64,000 nt of DNA, taken from NCBI RefSeq assembly GCF_003290125.1, contig NZ_QMKH01000003.1, positions 248,001-312,000 of the forward strand, given 5' to 3'. Shown one piece after another: positions 34,422 through 43,573 of the stretch. Source of the DNA: Microvirga flavescens. GTDB taxonomy: Bacteria; Pseudomonadota; Alphaproteobacteria; Rhizobiales; Beijerinckiaceae. Below the pieces are notes generated by a model. It did no database searches. It saw only the letters and a program-made list of their open reading frames with translations, and was not told the DNA's origin. The translations under genes were made by a program, and so were the position numbers. Every line of letters begins with the position of its first letter. Position 1 is the stretch's first letter.

Positions 34422-35837
34422 CTATGCTTCCGCGACAGGGCGTGGGCGGAAAGCGAGATTGCTGAGCGTCGAGAGCTGACGCAGAAGCTCGCCGAGCGCC
34501 AGTGCACGGAACGCGGAGATTGCAGCCAGCACGAGCAAAGCCGCTTCGGCGCCCCCCTTGTTTGCAAGAAACACCGCGAGAACGCTCGCAAGAAGCGCGG
34601 CACCATGAATCGAGACGAGCCGCTTCTGCTGCGGATACATGGCACAGGACTCGCTCAAGGGGGCCGCCAGAGCGACGAACAGCTGGAAGAACGCGACGAC
34701 CGGAACAACCTTCGGCAAGTCGGCAAGCTCCGTCGAATTGAGCCAGGGATCGACGGCGACGATCAGGCCCGCGACGCAGGCATAGGCCAGACCGATGAAA
34801 GCAACGAGGGCGAGCATCATGTGCCGTCCGAACACGGCCCCTGCCCTGTCCGCAGACGGACGCAGGCGATGCAGGAAGATCGGTGTCGAAGCCGCGGTGA
34901 TGATCTGCGTCGGCACATCGAAGATGCGGTAGGCGAAGGCTACGAGACCGGCGATCAACGCGTCACCCGCCATCGGCGTTATCATGAGCGGCGAGATGAC
35001 GAAGGCGAGCGACAGGAACGCGCCGGGAAGGTTGTAAAGCGGCAGCCCTCTCCAGCGCGCGGCGGTCGTGAAGAGATCGTTGATGGACCAGCCATAACGC
35101 AATGCGGGCAGGTGCCGCCTGTTGCGCCACAGCAGATAAATCACCCCGCTCGTGTGGCCGACGATGTCAGCGAGAACGAAACAGAGCGCATCATCGTCGA
35201 GTGGTGAGGCGACGAAGAGAACGAGCGCCACAGGCTGAAAGATCGACTGCACCATCGAGGCCCGCCCGAGGGCCTGGAAATCCCCTTCCCGCGTGGTCAC
35301 GGAGAAAGCGAGCCGCAGCAGTGCGCGCGCGAGAATGGCCAGGGGCAGGAACACGATCAGCTTGAAGCGCATCAGGCCGATCTCGCCGGCGCCGAGAGCG
35401 AGAAGCGACGTCACGCCCCAGAGAACCCCGCCGACCACGATGCACAAACGGAGGGCCTTGGCCGCTTCCTGATCGGTCGCGGAAGCGACAATGGCCGTGT
35501 CGTACCGGAGGAAGACGGCAATCCAGATCAGGGTGGCGGCGGATTGGTAGACGCCGAACTCCGCGAAAGCCTCGATGCTGACGAACCACGCCGCGACGAT
35601 CAGCGTGACGATCGACATCGCTCTTGCGCCGAAGAGGCGGAAGGCGAGCGATGCAGCCGCGCGGCCAGGTTCGCCGGTGATGAGCCCTGCCGTAAACCCG
35701 CGCAAGCGCTCTCCCAGGCGACGGAACCGGGTCCCGCCCTGCGATGACATATCGGCCGATGTCGTCGATGAGGCCGTGGTCTCGGACGCTGCCCCCAGGG
35801 GCGTGCCGTCGTTCGGCTTCAAAGGGATCTGGTTCAA
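34422..35837 (-). CDS. Polysaccharide flippase-like membrane protein (MOP superfamily)
   Basis: A 471-residue protein with a hydrophilic N-terminal 60 residues and about 12 membrane helices after it. The pattern FRLFGARAMSIVTLIVAAWF near residue 67, where the start of the membrane part matches Wzx/oligosaccharide flippases, suggests transfer of lipid-linked sugars for capsule or exopolysaccharide. No glycosyltransferase genes are nearby. The long Ser/Thr-rich N-terminus is unusual; a start near residue 30 is possible. Confidence 0.75.
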   Translation of the reverse strand: MNQIPLKPNDGTPLGAASETTASSTTSADMSSQGGTRFRRLGERLRGFTAGLITGEPGRAAASLAFRLFGARAMSIVTLIVAAWFVSIEAFAEFGVYQSAATLIWIAVFLRYDTAIVASATDQEAAKALRLCIVVGGVLWGVTSLLALGAGEIGLMRFKLIVFLPLAILARALLRLAFSVTTREGDFQALGRASMVQSIFQPVALVLFVASPLDDDALCFVLADIVGHTSGVIYLLWRNRRHLPALRYGWSINDLFTTAARWRGLPLYNLPGAFLSLAFVISPLMITPMAGDALIAGLVAFAYRIFDVPTQIITAASTPIFLHRLRPSADRAGAVFGRHMMLALVAFIGLAYACVAGLIVAVDPWLNSTELADLPKVVPVVAFFQLFVALAAPLSESCAMYPQQKRLVSIHGAALLASVLAVFLANKGGAEAALLVLAAISAFRALALGELLRQLSTLSNLAFRPRPVAEA

Positions 35838-35888
35838 AGAGGCGACTGCTTCATCATTCGATTGCGTGGGATCGTTGCGGCGCGGAAC

Positions 35889-36971
35889 TCAGCACTCCAG
35901 CGTCTCCTCGCCGACAAGGGAGATTCCGAATCCGCTCAATCCCACGTAAGACCGCGAAGATGTGGCGAGATTGCGGATGGAAACCACACCGAGATCCTTC
36001 AGGATCTGCGCGCCGACGCCGATTTCCCGCCACTGGTTCATGCGGGCGTCTTCAGAGCCCGTCGTGTCGGCCTCGTTGAAATGGGTCGTCGGAACGCCGG
36101 CCGTTCCATCGCGCAGGTAGACCAGCACGCCCCGGCCCTCCTTCGCAAACCGCTGCATCGCGGCCGCGATGGCCTTGCCGCCCCCGAAGACGTCGGCGAC
36201 GGCATTGGCGCGGTGCAGGCGCGCTGGAACATCCGTTCCATCGCCGATGCGTCCGTGAACAAGCGCCACATGCTGAACCGGATCGAAGGGCGTCGAATAG
36301 GCATAGCCCGTGAAGTCGCCCCACTCGGTCGAAACCGGGAAGGTCGCGATGCGCTCGACAAGCTTTTCGCGTGCCTGTCGATAAGCAATCAGGTCGGCCA
36401 CCGAAATGCGCTTGAGATCGTGTTTCTTGGCGAAGGCGGCGATCTGCTCGCCCTTCATCACCGTGCCGTCGTCGTTGGCGAGCTCGCAGATGACACCGAC
36501 CGGGGGAAGGCCAGCGAGCTTGCAGAGATCCACGGCGGCTTCGGTGTGGCCGGAGCGCATGAGCACGCCGCCGTCCTTGGCGATCAAGGGGAAGACGTGG
36601 CCAGGGCGGACGAAATCCGTCGCGCCCATGTTGTGGTTGGCGAGCGCCCGGACCGTGTTGGTGCGCTGCTCGGCGGAAATGCCCGTGGTGAGGCCGTGGC
36701 GCACATCGACAGTGACCGTGAAGGCCGTGCCGAGCGGCGCATCGTTCGAGGGGACCATCGGATCGAGGCGCAAGCGCCTGGCCTCGGCAACGGTCAGGGG
36801 CGCGCAGACGATGCCGCAGGTGTTGCGGATGATGAAGGCCATCTTTTCCGGCGTGCAGAGCGATGCGGCGACGATGAGGTCACCCTCGTTTTCGCGATCG
36901 TCATCATCCGTGACGATGACAATCTCGCCCCGGGCGAAAGCTTCGATGGCTTCGGTGACGCTGTGACTCAT
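35889..36971 (-). CDS. ribB: 3,4-dihydroxy-2-butanone 4-phosphate synthase with degenerate RibA domain
   Basis: A 360-residue riboflavin enzyme. Residues 1-205 are a complete RibB domain: DDDDRENEGDLIVAA near residue 22 holds the metal and substrate residues, and RPGHVFPL and GHTEAAVDL are near 130-150. Residues 210-360 look like GTP cyclohydrolase II, but the zinc Cys motif is gone: the expected HSxCxTGDxxxSxRCDC block reads RLHRANAVADVFGGGKAI. The second half therefore cannot hydrolyse GTP, as in the RibBX proteins described in other bacteria. ATG 36971 is best spaced from GGGGGAGG. No FMN riboswitch fits in the short gap upstream. Confidence 0.93.
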   Translation of the reverse strand: MSHSVTEAIEAFARGEIVIVTDDDDRENEGDLIVAASLCTPEKMAFIIRNTCGIVCAPLTVAEARRLRLDPMVPSNDAPLGTAFTVTVDVRHGLTTGISAEQRTNTVRALANHNMGATDFVRPGHVFPLIAKDGGVLMRSGHTEAAVDLCKLAGLPPVGVICELANDDGTVMKGEQIAAFAKKHDLKRISVADLIAYRQAREKLVERIATFPVSTEWGDFTGYAYSTPFDPVQHVALVHGRIGDGTDVPARLHRANAVADVFGGGKAIAAAMQRFAKEGRGVLVYLRDGTAGVPTTHFNEADTTGSEDARMNQWREIGVGAQILKDLGVVSIRNLATSSRSYVGLSGFGISLVGEETLEC

Positions 36972-37071
36972 CATATCCTCCCCCTAAGGCGGGGCACGGT
37001 ATGTCTTTGAAAAATATCGAAAGCGTGGCGCAAGTGCGTGTTTGCTATATCACGCGCCTATAGCACCCCCT

Positions 37072-38202
37072 CTAGTCAGAGGGGAAGCTCTTCTCGAAGG
37101 GCCAAACCGGCCCGTTTCCAACCTGTCCGCGATGGCGCAAAAAATGGTCCGCAAGGACGCAAGCAACCATCGCCTCGCCGACAGGAACAGCCCGGATGCC
37201 AACGCAAGGGTCGTGCCGCCCTTTGGTCATGACATCGGCGGCTTCGCCGTGCCGCGTCACACTGGCGCGCGGCGTCAGGATGGACGAGGTCGGCTTGACC
37301 GCGAAGCGGCAGATGACGGGCTGGCCGGTCGAGATGCCGCCGAGAATACCGCCCGCATGATTGCTACGGAAAACAGGCGCGCCCTCGTTTCCGGGGCGCA
37401 TTTCGTCGGCGTTTTCCTCACCTTGCAAGGTTGCCGCAGCAAAGCCGTCGCCGATCTCGACGCCTTTGACGGCGTTGATCGACATCAGAGCGGCGGCAAG
37501 GTCGGCATCGAGCTTGCCGTAGATCGGCGCGCCGAGGCCTGCCGGCACGCCCTCCGCCACGACTTCGAGTACTGCGCCGATGGAGGAGCCCTCTTTGCGC
37601 AGTTCGTCGAGATAGCCCTCATAGAAGGCCGCGGCCTCCGGATCCGGGCAGAAGAACGCGTTGTTGGAGATCTCGTCCCAGTTCCACAAGTTCCGGTTGA
37701 TCGCGTGCGGCCCCATCTGCACGAGCGCGCCACGAATGGAAACGCCGCCGATCACCTTGCGGGCAACCGCACCGGCAGCGACACGCGCCGCCGTCTCCCG
37801 CGCTGAGGAACGGCCTCCACCCCGATAATCCCGGATGCCGTATTTCACGTCATAGGTGAAGTCGGCATGGCCGGGCCGGTAGGAATCCTTGATCTCGGAA
37901 TAGTCCTTCGAGCGCTGATCGACATTCTCGATCATCAGCGCGATGGGGGTGCCCGTGGTCACCTGCCGCCCCGTGCGCTCGTCGACGAACACGCCGGACA
38001 GAATCTTGACCTCATCCGGCTCGCGGCGCTGCGTGGTGAATCGGGACTGGCCCGGACGTCGCCGGTCGAGCTCGGCCTGGATCTCGGACGCCTCCAGCGG
38101 GATCAAGGGCGGGCAGCCGTCAATAACGCAGCCGAGGGCGGGCCCGTGGCTCTCGCCAAAGGTCGTGACGCGGAAAAGGTGGCCGAAAGTGTTGTGGGAC
38201 AT
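37072..38202 (-). CDS. aroC: Chorismate synthase
   Basis: A 376-residue enzyme making chorismate from 5-enolpyruvylshikimate 3-phosphate, the last common step for aromatic amino acids. The three family signatures are visible: [17 protein letters not shown] near residue 16, [20 protein letters not shown] near residue 127 and [17 protein letters not shown] near residue 300. It uses reduced FMN, so the adjacent ribB is a sensible partner. The order fabI-phosphatase-aroC-ribB on this strand recurs in Alphaproteobacteria. Confidence 0.96.
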   Translation of the reverse strand: MSHNTFGHLFRVTTFGESHGPALGCVIDGCPPLIPLEASEIQAELDRRRPGQSRFTTQRREPDEVKILSGVFVDERTGRQVTTGTPIALMIENVDQRSKDYSEIKDSYRPGHADFTYDVKYGIRDYRGGGRSSARETAARVAAGAVARKVIGGVSIRGALVQMGPHAINRNLWNWDEISNNAFFCPDPEAAAFYEGYLDELRKEGSSIGAVLEVVAEGVPAGLGAPIYGKLDADLAAALMSINAVKGVEIGDGFAAATLQGEENADEMRPGNEGAPVFRSNHAGGILGGISTGQPVICRFAVKPTSSILTPRASVTRHGEAADVMTKGRHDPCVGIRAVPVGEAMVACVLADHFLRHRGQVGNGPVWPFEKSFPSD

Positions 38203-38244
38203 AGCGCTACGTTCGAGGTTTAGCGCGTCTTACGTTGAATGGAG

Positions 38245-38280
38245 GCGGGTGTCACGTCCGTTGACGCTCAAGACACCCGC
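38245..38280. terminator. Hairpin between the 133-aa gene and aroC
   Basis: GCGGGTGTC (38245-38253) and GACACCCGC (38272-38280) form a perfect 9-bp stem. Read leftwards it lies 28 bases beyond the stop of the gene at 38308. It lacks a T run, so its role as a terminator is uncertain. Confidence 0.35.
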
Positions 38281-38307
38281 CCGCCAGGCTATCCCATGAA
38301 GGCGCTG

Positions 38308-38709
38308 TTATTCGACCCGGATGCGGAAGGTGTAGGTCCAGACCGTCTGAGGGCCGCTATCCGTCGTATGCCAAGGCACGTCGATCTGAACCTCGTCGAG
38401 GCCCTTGAAGCCCTTCTTGGGCGTGTAGACATAGGCCAGCCCGCGGACCTTCTTGCCCGCACAACGGGTATCCTTGCTGAGCGCCTGCTCGTGCGGGATG
38501 ACCCGGAAACTGCCATTGCTCGGCTCCTGCCGCACCTTCACATCGGGAATGGCCGCGGCGTAGCAGGTGTCGACCTCATACCCCAGAAAACCGCCGATGG
38601 CGGAAGGGGTGTTCATCTTGACCGTCCGCTCGAAGGTCTCGGCGGCTGCAGGAGCAGCCAAGAGGCCGAGACCCGACAACAGGGATAACAGGATAGCTGT
38701 ACGACGCAT
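38308..38709 (-). CDS. Exported hypothetical protein
   Basis: A 133-residue protein with a signal peptide (residues 1-23, MRRTAILLSLLSGLGLLAAP). The mature domain has an immunoglobulin-like character: TFRIRVE at the end and a VPWHTTDSGPQTVWTY strand pair, plus two Cys (in VDTCYAAA and DTRCAGKK) that could form a disulfide. I do not recognise the family. ATG 38709 is chosen because it begins the signal peptide. It lies between aroC and a phosphatase gene on the same strand. Confidence 0.72.
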   Translation of the reverse strand: MRRTAILLSLLSGLGLLAAPAAAETFERTVKMNTPSAIGGFLGYEVDTCYAAAIPDVKVRQEPSNGSFRVIPHEQALSKDTRCAGKKVRGLAYVYTPKKGFKGLDEVQIDVPWHTTDSGPQTVWTYTFRIRVE

Positions 38710-38792
38710 GAAAAAGCCTTTCGCGCACATGTAACGTTGTGGCGAATAAGCATGTTGCCCCAATAAATTCAATCACTGGGTGCAAGAATATT

Positions 38793-39386
38793 TTACGCCC
38801 AGTAGTGCTTGCGTCCCTCGATCACGAGGACCTTGCCCTGCCAGATATCGAGATTGGCCGCGTCGCGCTTGTTGACGCCGCAGGCAAGGACGAGGAATGC
38901 CCGGGCAACGCCGCCATGGGCGACGATTACGGTCTCACGGGTGATGTCTTCGAGAACCGGGCCGATGCGCTCGGCGAGCATGGCGTAGCTCTCGCCGCCG
39001 CCGGGCGGGGCAAAGCCCCACTTGTCCCGCTCCCGCAGGTGGGCTCCCTGCGGAGCGGCGGCCCGCACTTCCTTCCAGGTCATGCCTTCCCACTCGCCGA
39101 AGGTGAGTTCCACGAGCCGATCGTCCAGCCTGTAAGCGGTCGGATGCAGGCCGATGGCTCCGCGCATCAGCTCCATCGTCTCGCGGGTGCGCAGCATCGG
39201 GCTGGAAACGTAGTCGAGGTCTTCCGGATGGGCCGTCAACGCCTGCAGGCGACGCCCGGCCTCCTCAGCCTGAACGCGCCCGAAATCGTTGAGCGGAATA
39301 TCCTTCTGCCCCTGGAGGCGACCCTCCAGGTTCCAGTCCGTTTCGCCGTGGCGGAGGAAGTAGATTGTCGGGCGAAGGCTGCTCAC
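38793..39386 (-). CDS. Histidine phosphatase family protein (phosphoglycerate mutase-like)
   Basis: A 197-residue enzyme. The phosphohistidine motif FLRHGETDWN is at residues 10-19, a second Arg is in SPMLRTRETMELM near 61, the acid Glu is in VELTFGEWEG near 92, and the second His is in VIVAHGGVARAF near 155. It resembles broad phosphatases such as CobC or GpmB relatives rather than the glycolytic mutase. The start overlaps the fabI stop by 4 bases, so the two are co-transcribed. Confidence 0.9.
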   Translation of the reverse strand: MSSLRPTIYFLRHGETDWNLEGRLQGQKDIPLNDFGRVQAEEAGRRLQALTAHPEDLDYVSSPMLRTRETMELMRGAIGLHPTAYRLDDRLVELTFGEWEGMTWKEVRAAAPQGAHLRERDKWGFAPPGGGESYAMLAERIGPVLEDITRETVIVAHGGVARAFLVLACGVNKRDAANLDIWQGKVLVIEGRKHYWA

Positions 39387-40213
39387 GCGCCTTCTTTATC
39401 CAGGGAGAGATCCGGAGCCTCGGGGTTCTTCATGCCGACGACATGGTAGCCGGCATCCACATGGAGGATTTCGCCGGTCATGCCGCTCGACATGTCGGAG
39501 ACGAGGTAGGCAGCGGTCTCGCCAACTTCCTCGATGGTGACCGTGCGGCGCAGCGGCGAGTTGTACTCGTTCCACTTGAGGATGTAGCGGAAATCGCCGA
39601 TGCCGGAGGCGGCAAGCGTCTTGATCGGGCCTGCCGAAATGGCGTTGACGCGAATTTTATTGGGGCCGAGATCCGCCGCCATGTAGCGGACGGAAGCCTC
39701 AAGAGCTGCCTTCGCAACGCCCATAACGTTGTAATGCGGCATCCACTTCTCCGCACCGTAATAGGTGAGCGTGAGAAGCGAGCCGCCATTCGGCATCAAC
39801 TTTTCCGCGCGCTGCGCGATGGCCGTGAAGGAATAGCAGGAGATGTTGAGCGAGCGGTTGAAGTTGGCTTCGGACGTCTCGACGTAACGGCCCGTCAGCT
39901 CGTCCTTGTCCGAGAAGGCGATGCAGTGCACCACGAAATCAATGGTGCCCCACTGCTTCTTCAACTCGTCGAACACAGCGTCGATGGTCGCGCCGTCCGT
40001 AACGTCACAGTGGCCGACGACGAGAGCGTCCAGCTCCTTCGCGAGGGGCTCGACACGCTTCTTCAGCGCATCGCCCTGATAGGTGAAGGCGAGTTCCGCT
40101 CCGTGGTTGCGAGCCGCCTGGGCGATACCCCAGGCGATGGAGCGGTTGTTAGCAACGCCCATGATCAAGCCGCGTTTGCCGGCCAGAATTCCGGGGGCCT
40201 TAGTCTCCGCCAT
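39383..40213 (-). CDS. fabI: Enoyl-ACP reductase (NADH)
   Basis: A 276-residue short-chain dehydrogenase fold enzyme for the last reduction in fatty acid elongation and the target of triclosan. Visible are GVANNRSIAWGIAQ near residue 18 (the NADH loop of FabI), the catalytic Tyr in TYYGAEKWMPHYNVMGVAK near residue 155 with Lys seven residues on, and ISAGPIKTLAASGI near residue 195. It has the classical FabI length and is co-transcribed with the phosphatase gene. Confidence 0.95.
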   Translation of the reverse strand: MAETKAPGILAGKRGLIMGVANNRSIAWGIAQAARNHGAELAFTYQGDALKKRVEPLAKELDALVVGHCDVTDGATIDAVFDELKKQWGTIDFVVHCIAFSDKDELTGRYVETSEANFNRSLNISCYSFTAIAQRAEKLMPNGGSLLTLTYYGAEKWMPHYNVMGVAKAALEASVRYMAADLGPNKIRVNAISAGPIKTLAASGIGDFRYILKWNEYNSPLRRTVTIEEVGETAAYLVSDMSSGMTGEILHVDAGYHVVGMKNPEAPDLSLDKEGA

Positions 40214-40303
40214 GTGTCACCTAAATCGTCTAGAAGCCGTCGAAAGAGGGCTTCTTTAGCCGAGGTGACGGCCAGGGGGAAGAGACTCCCCTGCCTTCTC
40301 ACG

Positions 40304-40321
40304 GTTTCCTCCAAAGGAAAC
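40304..40321. terminator. Weak hairpin after the DnaJ-like gene
   Basis: GTTTCC (40304-40309) pairs with GGAAAC (40316-40321), ten bases past the stop at 40331 read leftwards. It lacks a good T run, so it may be only a pause site. Confidence 0.3.
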
Positions 40322-40330
40322 AATGAAATC

Positions 40331-41254
40331 CTACTCGGCTTTCTCCGAGCGGCGCTTGCGGGCGTATTCCATGAGATCCTCCCCGACGACTTCGGGAAGC
40401 TTGATCTCAGCGGTCACGAGCAGGTCCCCGGGACCAGCCTTGCCCGGCAGGCCCTTACCGCGCAGGCGGAAGGTGCGGCCCGCATTGGTCATGGGCGGGA
40501 TCTTCATGTCCACCGCGCCCGTCAGGGTCGGCACGCGGACCGGCCCGCCGAGCACCGCCTCCTCGATCTCGAGCGGCAGCCGCAGGCGCAGGTCCGCCCC
40601 TTCCACCGTGAAGCGGCTATGCGGCGCGATGTGGATCGTCAGCAACGCATCCCCCGGCTCGCCGTTGTAGACGGCAGAGCCGAGACCGCGCAGGCGGATC
40701 ACCTGGCCGTCCGTCACGCCCTTGGGGATCACCACATCCACGTCACGGCCGGTGGGAAGCGTGATGCGCTTTTTCGCTTCGCTGGCAACCTCTTCGAGAG
40801 TGACGGTCAGGGCCGCAGCGACATCCTCGCCTTTGCGGGGACGGGCTTTGCGCTGGGTTTCCCCGGCGGAGCGGAACGCCTCACCGAAGATCTGGGAAAA
40901 AATGTCGTCGTTTGGCTCAGCCCCCCGGGCGCGCCGCCCTCGGCCGAAAGGCGAACCGCCGCCGCCGAAACCCGCGAAATCCTCGGCACGGGCTCCGCCC
41001 CCGCCAAAACCTTCGAAGCCCTGAAAGCGGGGTTTTCCTTCGGCATCGATTTCGCCCCGGTCGAACTGGGCGCGCTTGTCCTTGTCGCCAAGAATCTCAT
41101 AGGCGGCATTCGCCTCGGCGAACTTGTCCTTGGCCTTCGGGTCGTCGGCGTTGCGGTCGGGATGGTAGGCCTTCGCGAGCTTGCGGAACGCCTTCTTGAC
41201 CTCCGCCTCGCTCGCGGTCCGCGGCACGCCGAGAATGTCGTAGGGGTTGCGCAT
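40331..41254 (-). CDS. DnaJ-class co-chaperone (CbpA-like)
   Basis: A 307-residue protein. The J domain is at residues 3-68 with the HPD motif in AYHPDRN near residue 32. A Gly-rich linker follows at about 80-115 (GFGGGG), then the two C-terminal substrate domains from about 135. There is no zinc-finger Cys cluster, so it is of the CbpA/DjlB type rather than DnaJ proper. It presumably helps DnaK. It is upstream of fabI by 117 bases. Confidence 0.9.
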   Translation of the reverse strand: MRNPYDILGVPRTASEAEVKKAFRKLAKAYHPDRNADDPKAKDKFAEANAAYEILGDKDKRAQFDRGEIDAEGKPRFQGFEGFGGGGARAEDFAGFGGGGSPFGRGRRARGAEPNDDIFSQIFGEAFRSAGETQRKARPRKGEDVAAALTVTLEEVASEAKKRITLPTGRDVDVVIPKGVTDGQVIRLRGLGSAVYNGEPGDALLTIHIAPHSRFTVEGADLRLRLPLEIEEAVLGGPVRVPTLTGAVDMKIPPMTNAGRTFRLRGKGLPGKAGPGDLLVTAEIKLPEVVGEDLMEYARKRRSEKAE

Positions 41255-41371
41255 GATCGTTTCCGTTGGGCGGGAATTTTAGACGGGCAGCCTGTCGGCT
41301 TCAATGTCCCATATGGGCAAAGTGTTGCCTGCTTGCAACGCCCTTCTCGGTCTAGAGCAAAGCTTGAAACG

Positions 41372-41857
41372 TCAGCTTTTCTTGAGGGGACCGATGTCCT
41401 TGATCGCCCATTCGCCGCCGGACGGGCGGCAGGCGGTACCCGCCAGGGAATGGGAAGCCGGCCCCGCAATCTGCGCCGTGAAGGCACGGCAGATCTCGTC
41501 GTTTTTCACGAAGGGGGGAGCGGAGGGTGTGAAAGAGCCCTTCATGGTCGTCTCGGGGTTCTCCCAGGCGACGACCGTTCCCGCCCCTTGCGGATCGAGC
41601 GCGACGGCGAGCGCCGCCTTGGCGCGCCGCCAGTCCTCCTCGTTGAGGTCCGCCGACAGGACGGTGGCGATCTTGGGCGTGATGGAGGCCGTGGTTTCCG
41701 GTTCCTCGATATCGAGAGACGCGAATGAGTAGGACAAGCTGCAGGCGCTGGTGGTAAGAGCGATCAGGCCTGCGGCGAGAATCCGCAGAGCTTCGCCACG
41801 ACGAGCGTCTGATCTATAACGGCGCTCACCCTCAAGACACACGCTGCCGCTCTCCAT
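41372..41857 (-). CDS. RT0821/Lpp0805-like surface lipoprotein
   Basis: A protein of about 161 residues. A hydrophobic stretch ending in LTTSAC ([20 protein letters not shown]) is a likely lipoprotein signal with the lipidated Cys, which would make the true start later than ATG 41857. The C-terminal domain ([13 protein letters not shown]-like and [20 protein letters not shown] through GEWAIKDI) matches my memory of the RT0821/Lpp0805 family, of unknown function. The ATG at 41857 overlaps the start codon of the divergent pdxH by two bases. Confidence 0.68.
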   Translation of the reverse strand: MESGSVCLEGERRYRSDARRGEALRILAAGLIALTTSACSLSYSFASLDIEEPETTASITPKIATVLSADLNEEDWRRAKAALAVALDPQGAGTVVAWENPETTMKGSFTPSAPPFVKNDEICRAFTAQIAGPASHSLAGTACRPSGGEWAIKDIGPLKKS

Positions 41858-42497
41858 GAACTCTAAAGACACACCCGAAGTTAAAAACCAGAACCCGTTA
41901 ACAAGCGGTGACTTCACCGAGGCCGGGGAGCCTTTCGGTCTGTTTCAGACCTGGCTCACCGATGCGGAACGCTCGGAAATCAACGATCCGAACGCCATGG
42001 CGCTCGCGACCGTCGATGCGGACGGGCTGCCCAATGTGCGGATGGTGCTTCTGAAGGGCGCGGACGAGAACGGGTTCGTGTTCTACACCAACACGGAATC
42101 GAACAAGGGCCGCGAGCTGACCGCCAACCCGAAGGCGGCCATCGTGCTGCACTGGAAGAGCCTGCGCCGCCAGGTGCGTGTGCGGGGGGACATCGTCCGG
42201 GTCAGCGAGGCGGAAGCGGACGCCTATTTCCAGAGCCGCCCGCGCGACAGCCGCATCGGCGCCTGGGCGAGCCAGCAATCGCGCCCGCTGGAAAGTCGGT
42301 TCGCGCTGGAGAAGGCGGTTGCGGTCAACACCGCGAAATACGCCATCGGCGAGATTCCGCGCCCGCCCTATTGGACGGGCTTTCGCATCGTGCCGGTCTC
42401 CATCGAATTCTGGAAGGACCAGCCCTTCCGCCTGCATGACCGCGTGGTCTTCACCCGCGACGGCAGCGGCTGGCGCAAGACGCGCCTTTATCCATAA
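41856..42497 (+). CDS. pdxH: Pyridoxamine 5'-phosphate oxidase
   Basis: A 213-residue FMN enzyme that makes pyridoxal 5'-phosphate from pyridoxamine or pyridoxine phosphate. Visible are [20 protein letters not shown] near residue 55 (FMN and substrate contacts), the KGREL motif and, at the end, the PDXH C-terminal signature [18 protein letters not shown] with its terminal GWRKTRLYP. Length is typical. The gene continues into an SDR gene on the same strand 37 bases on. Confidence 0.95.
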   Translation: MNSKDTPEVKNQNPLTSGDFTEAGEPFGLFQTWLTDAERSEINDPNAMALATVDADGLPNVRMVLLKGADENGFVFYTNTESNKGRELTANPKAAIVLHWKSLRRQVRVRGDIVRVSEAEADAYFQSRPRDSRIGAWASQQSRPLESRFALEKAVAVNTAKYAIGEIPRPPYWTGFRIVPVSIEFWKDQPFRLHDRVVFTRDGSGWRKTRLYP

Positions 42498-42534
42498 ACG
42501 CTGACAAATACTCTTCTCTTTCGCAGGACACGCG

Positions 42535-43287
42535 ATGACCACCTCCAACACCTCCCGCCGGATCATGCTGCTGACAGGCGCCAGCCGTGGCATCGGGCAC
42601 GCCACGGTCAAACGCTTCTCGGCGGCGGGATGGCGCGTCATCACCTGTTCGCGTCACGCCTTCCCCGAAAACTGCCCGTGGGAGATGGGGCCGGAGGATC
42701 ATCTTCAGGTCGATCTCGCGAGCCCCGAGGATACGCTACGCGCCATCGCCGACGTGAAGGAGAGGTTGAAAGCGGAAGGCGGCGTGCTGCATGCGCTCGT
42801 CAACAATGCGGGCATTTCGCCCAAAGGCCCCGGCGGCTCGCGCCTTAATGCGCTCAACACCGAATATGCGGATTGGCTGCGCGTCTTTCAGGTGAACTTC
42901 TTCTCCACGATCATGCTGGCACGCGGGCTTGTCGATGAACTGACGAGCGCGAAAGGCTCCGTCGTCAACGTCACCTCCATCGCCGGTTCGCGCGTGCACC
43001 CCTTCGCGGGCGCGGCCTATGCCACGTCGAAGGCGGCGCTCGCGGCGCTGACGCGCGAGATGGCCTCCGACTTCGGTCCGCTCGGCGTGCGCGTCAACGC
43101 TATCTCGCCGGGCGAGATCGACACCTCGATTCTCTCCCCCGGCACGGAAAAGATGATCGAGCAAATTCCGCAGCGCCGTCTCGGTACGCCGGACGAGGTC
43201 GCCAAGGCGATCTACTTCCTGTGCACCGACGCCAGCTCCTACGTGAACGGCGCGGAGCTGCACATCAACGGCGGCCAGCACGTTTGA
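42535..43287 (+). CDS. SDR family oxidoreductase
   Basis: A 250-residue short-chain dehydrogenase with a Rossmann nucleotide motif TGASRGIGH at about residues 15-23, NNAG near 88, and the catalytic Ser, Tyr and Lys (SIAGSRVHPFAGAAYATSKAA near 145-162). The C-terminal NGAELHINGGQHV is usual. The substrate is unknown. It is the last gene before the AT-rich module at 43.3 kb. Confidence 0.92.
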   Translation: MTTSNTSRRIMLLTGASRGIGHATVKRFSAAGWRVITCSRHAFPENCPWEMGPEDHLQVDLASPEDTLRAIADVKERLKAEGGVLHALVNNAGISPKGPGGSRLNALNTEYADWLRVFQVNFFSTIMLARGLVDELTSAKGSVVNVTSIAGSRVHPFAGAAYATSKAALAALTREMASDFGPLGVRVNAISPGEIDTSILSPGTEKMIEQIPQRRLGTPDEVAKAIYFLCTDASSYVNGAELHINGGQHV

Positions 43288-43297
43288 GATGTGGGAG

Positions 43298-43313
43298 CGG
43301 ACGTCCGCTACCA
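43298..43313. repeat. Left copy of a 16-bp direct repeat flanking the TcmP module
   Basis: CGGACGTCCGCTACCA. The copy at 45341-45356 differs only at the sixth base. This copy starts 11 bases after the SDR stop and includes a perfect 12-base palindrome, GCGGACGTCCGC, at 43297-43308. The pair brackets the two convergent genes and could mark the edges of an insertion. Confidence 0.6.
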
Positions 43314-43573
43314 CAAATAAATTAAGTTATTTGAAAATAAATTCCTTTTTATTCGCAAATCTTTGGCGACGTTTTCCCGGCTTGCTCGCATTTGGCTCCC
43401 TTGTTGGCCGCACTGGGCCGAAGGAGCTGCAAATGGCGAAATAGTTATACCTCGTTTGCTATCCGACACTGGTTTAAGCTTCACCGTTACTGCTTGGGTC
43501 AGCTTGGCTTGCAATCTAGAGATGTTACTGTCTATCCTCATGGCTTAGCAATATAGTAGGAGCGTGCGTAGGC

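Noticed and set aside
36972-37071. FMN riboswitch before ribB
   Set aside because: The gap is under 100 bases and shows none of the conserved RFN helices.
38733-38758. GCAAC-N17-CGTT upstream of the exported 133-aa gene, resembling an EcfG promoter
   Set aside because: One mismatch in the -35 core and no supporting context; likely chance.
43308-43548. Short frames on both strands in the AT-rich gap before tcmP, as transposase remnants
   Set aside because: No recognisable transposase motif and no terminal inverted repeats.
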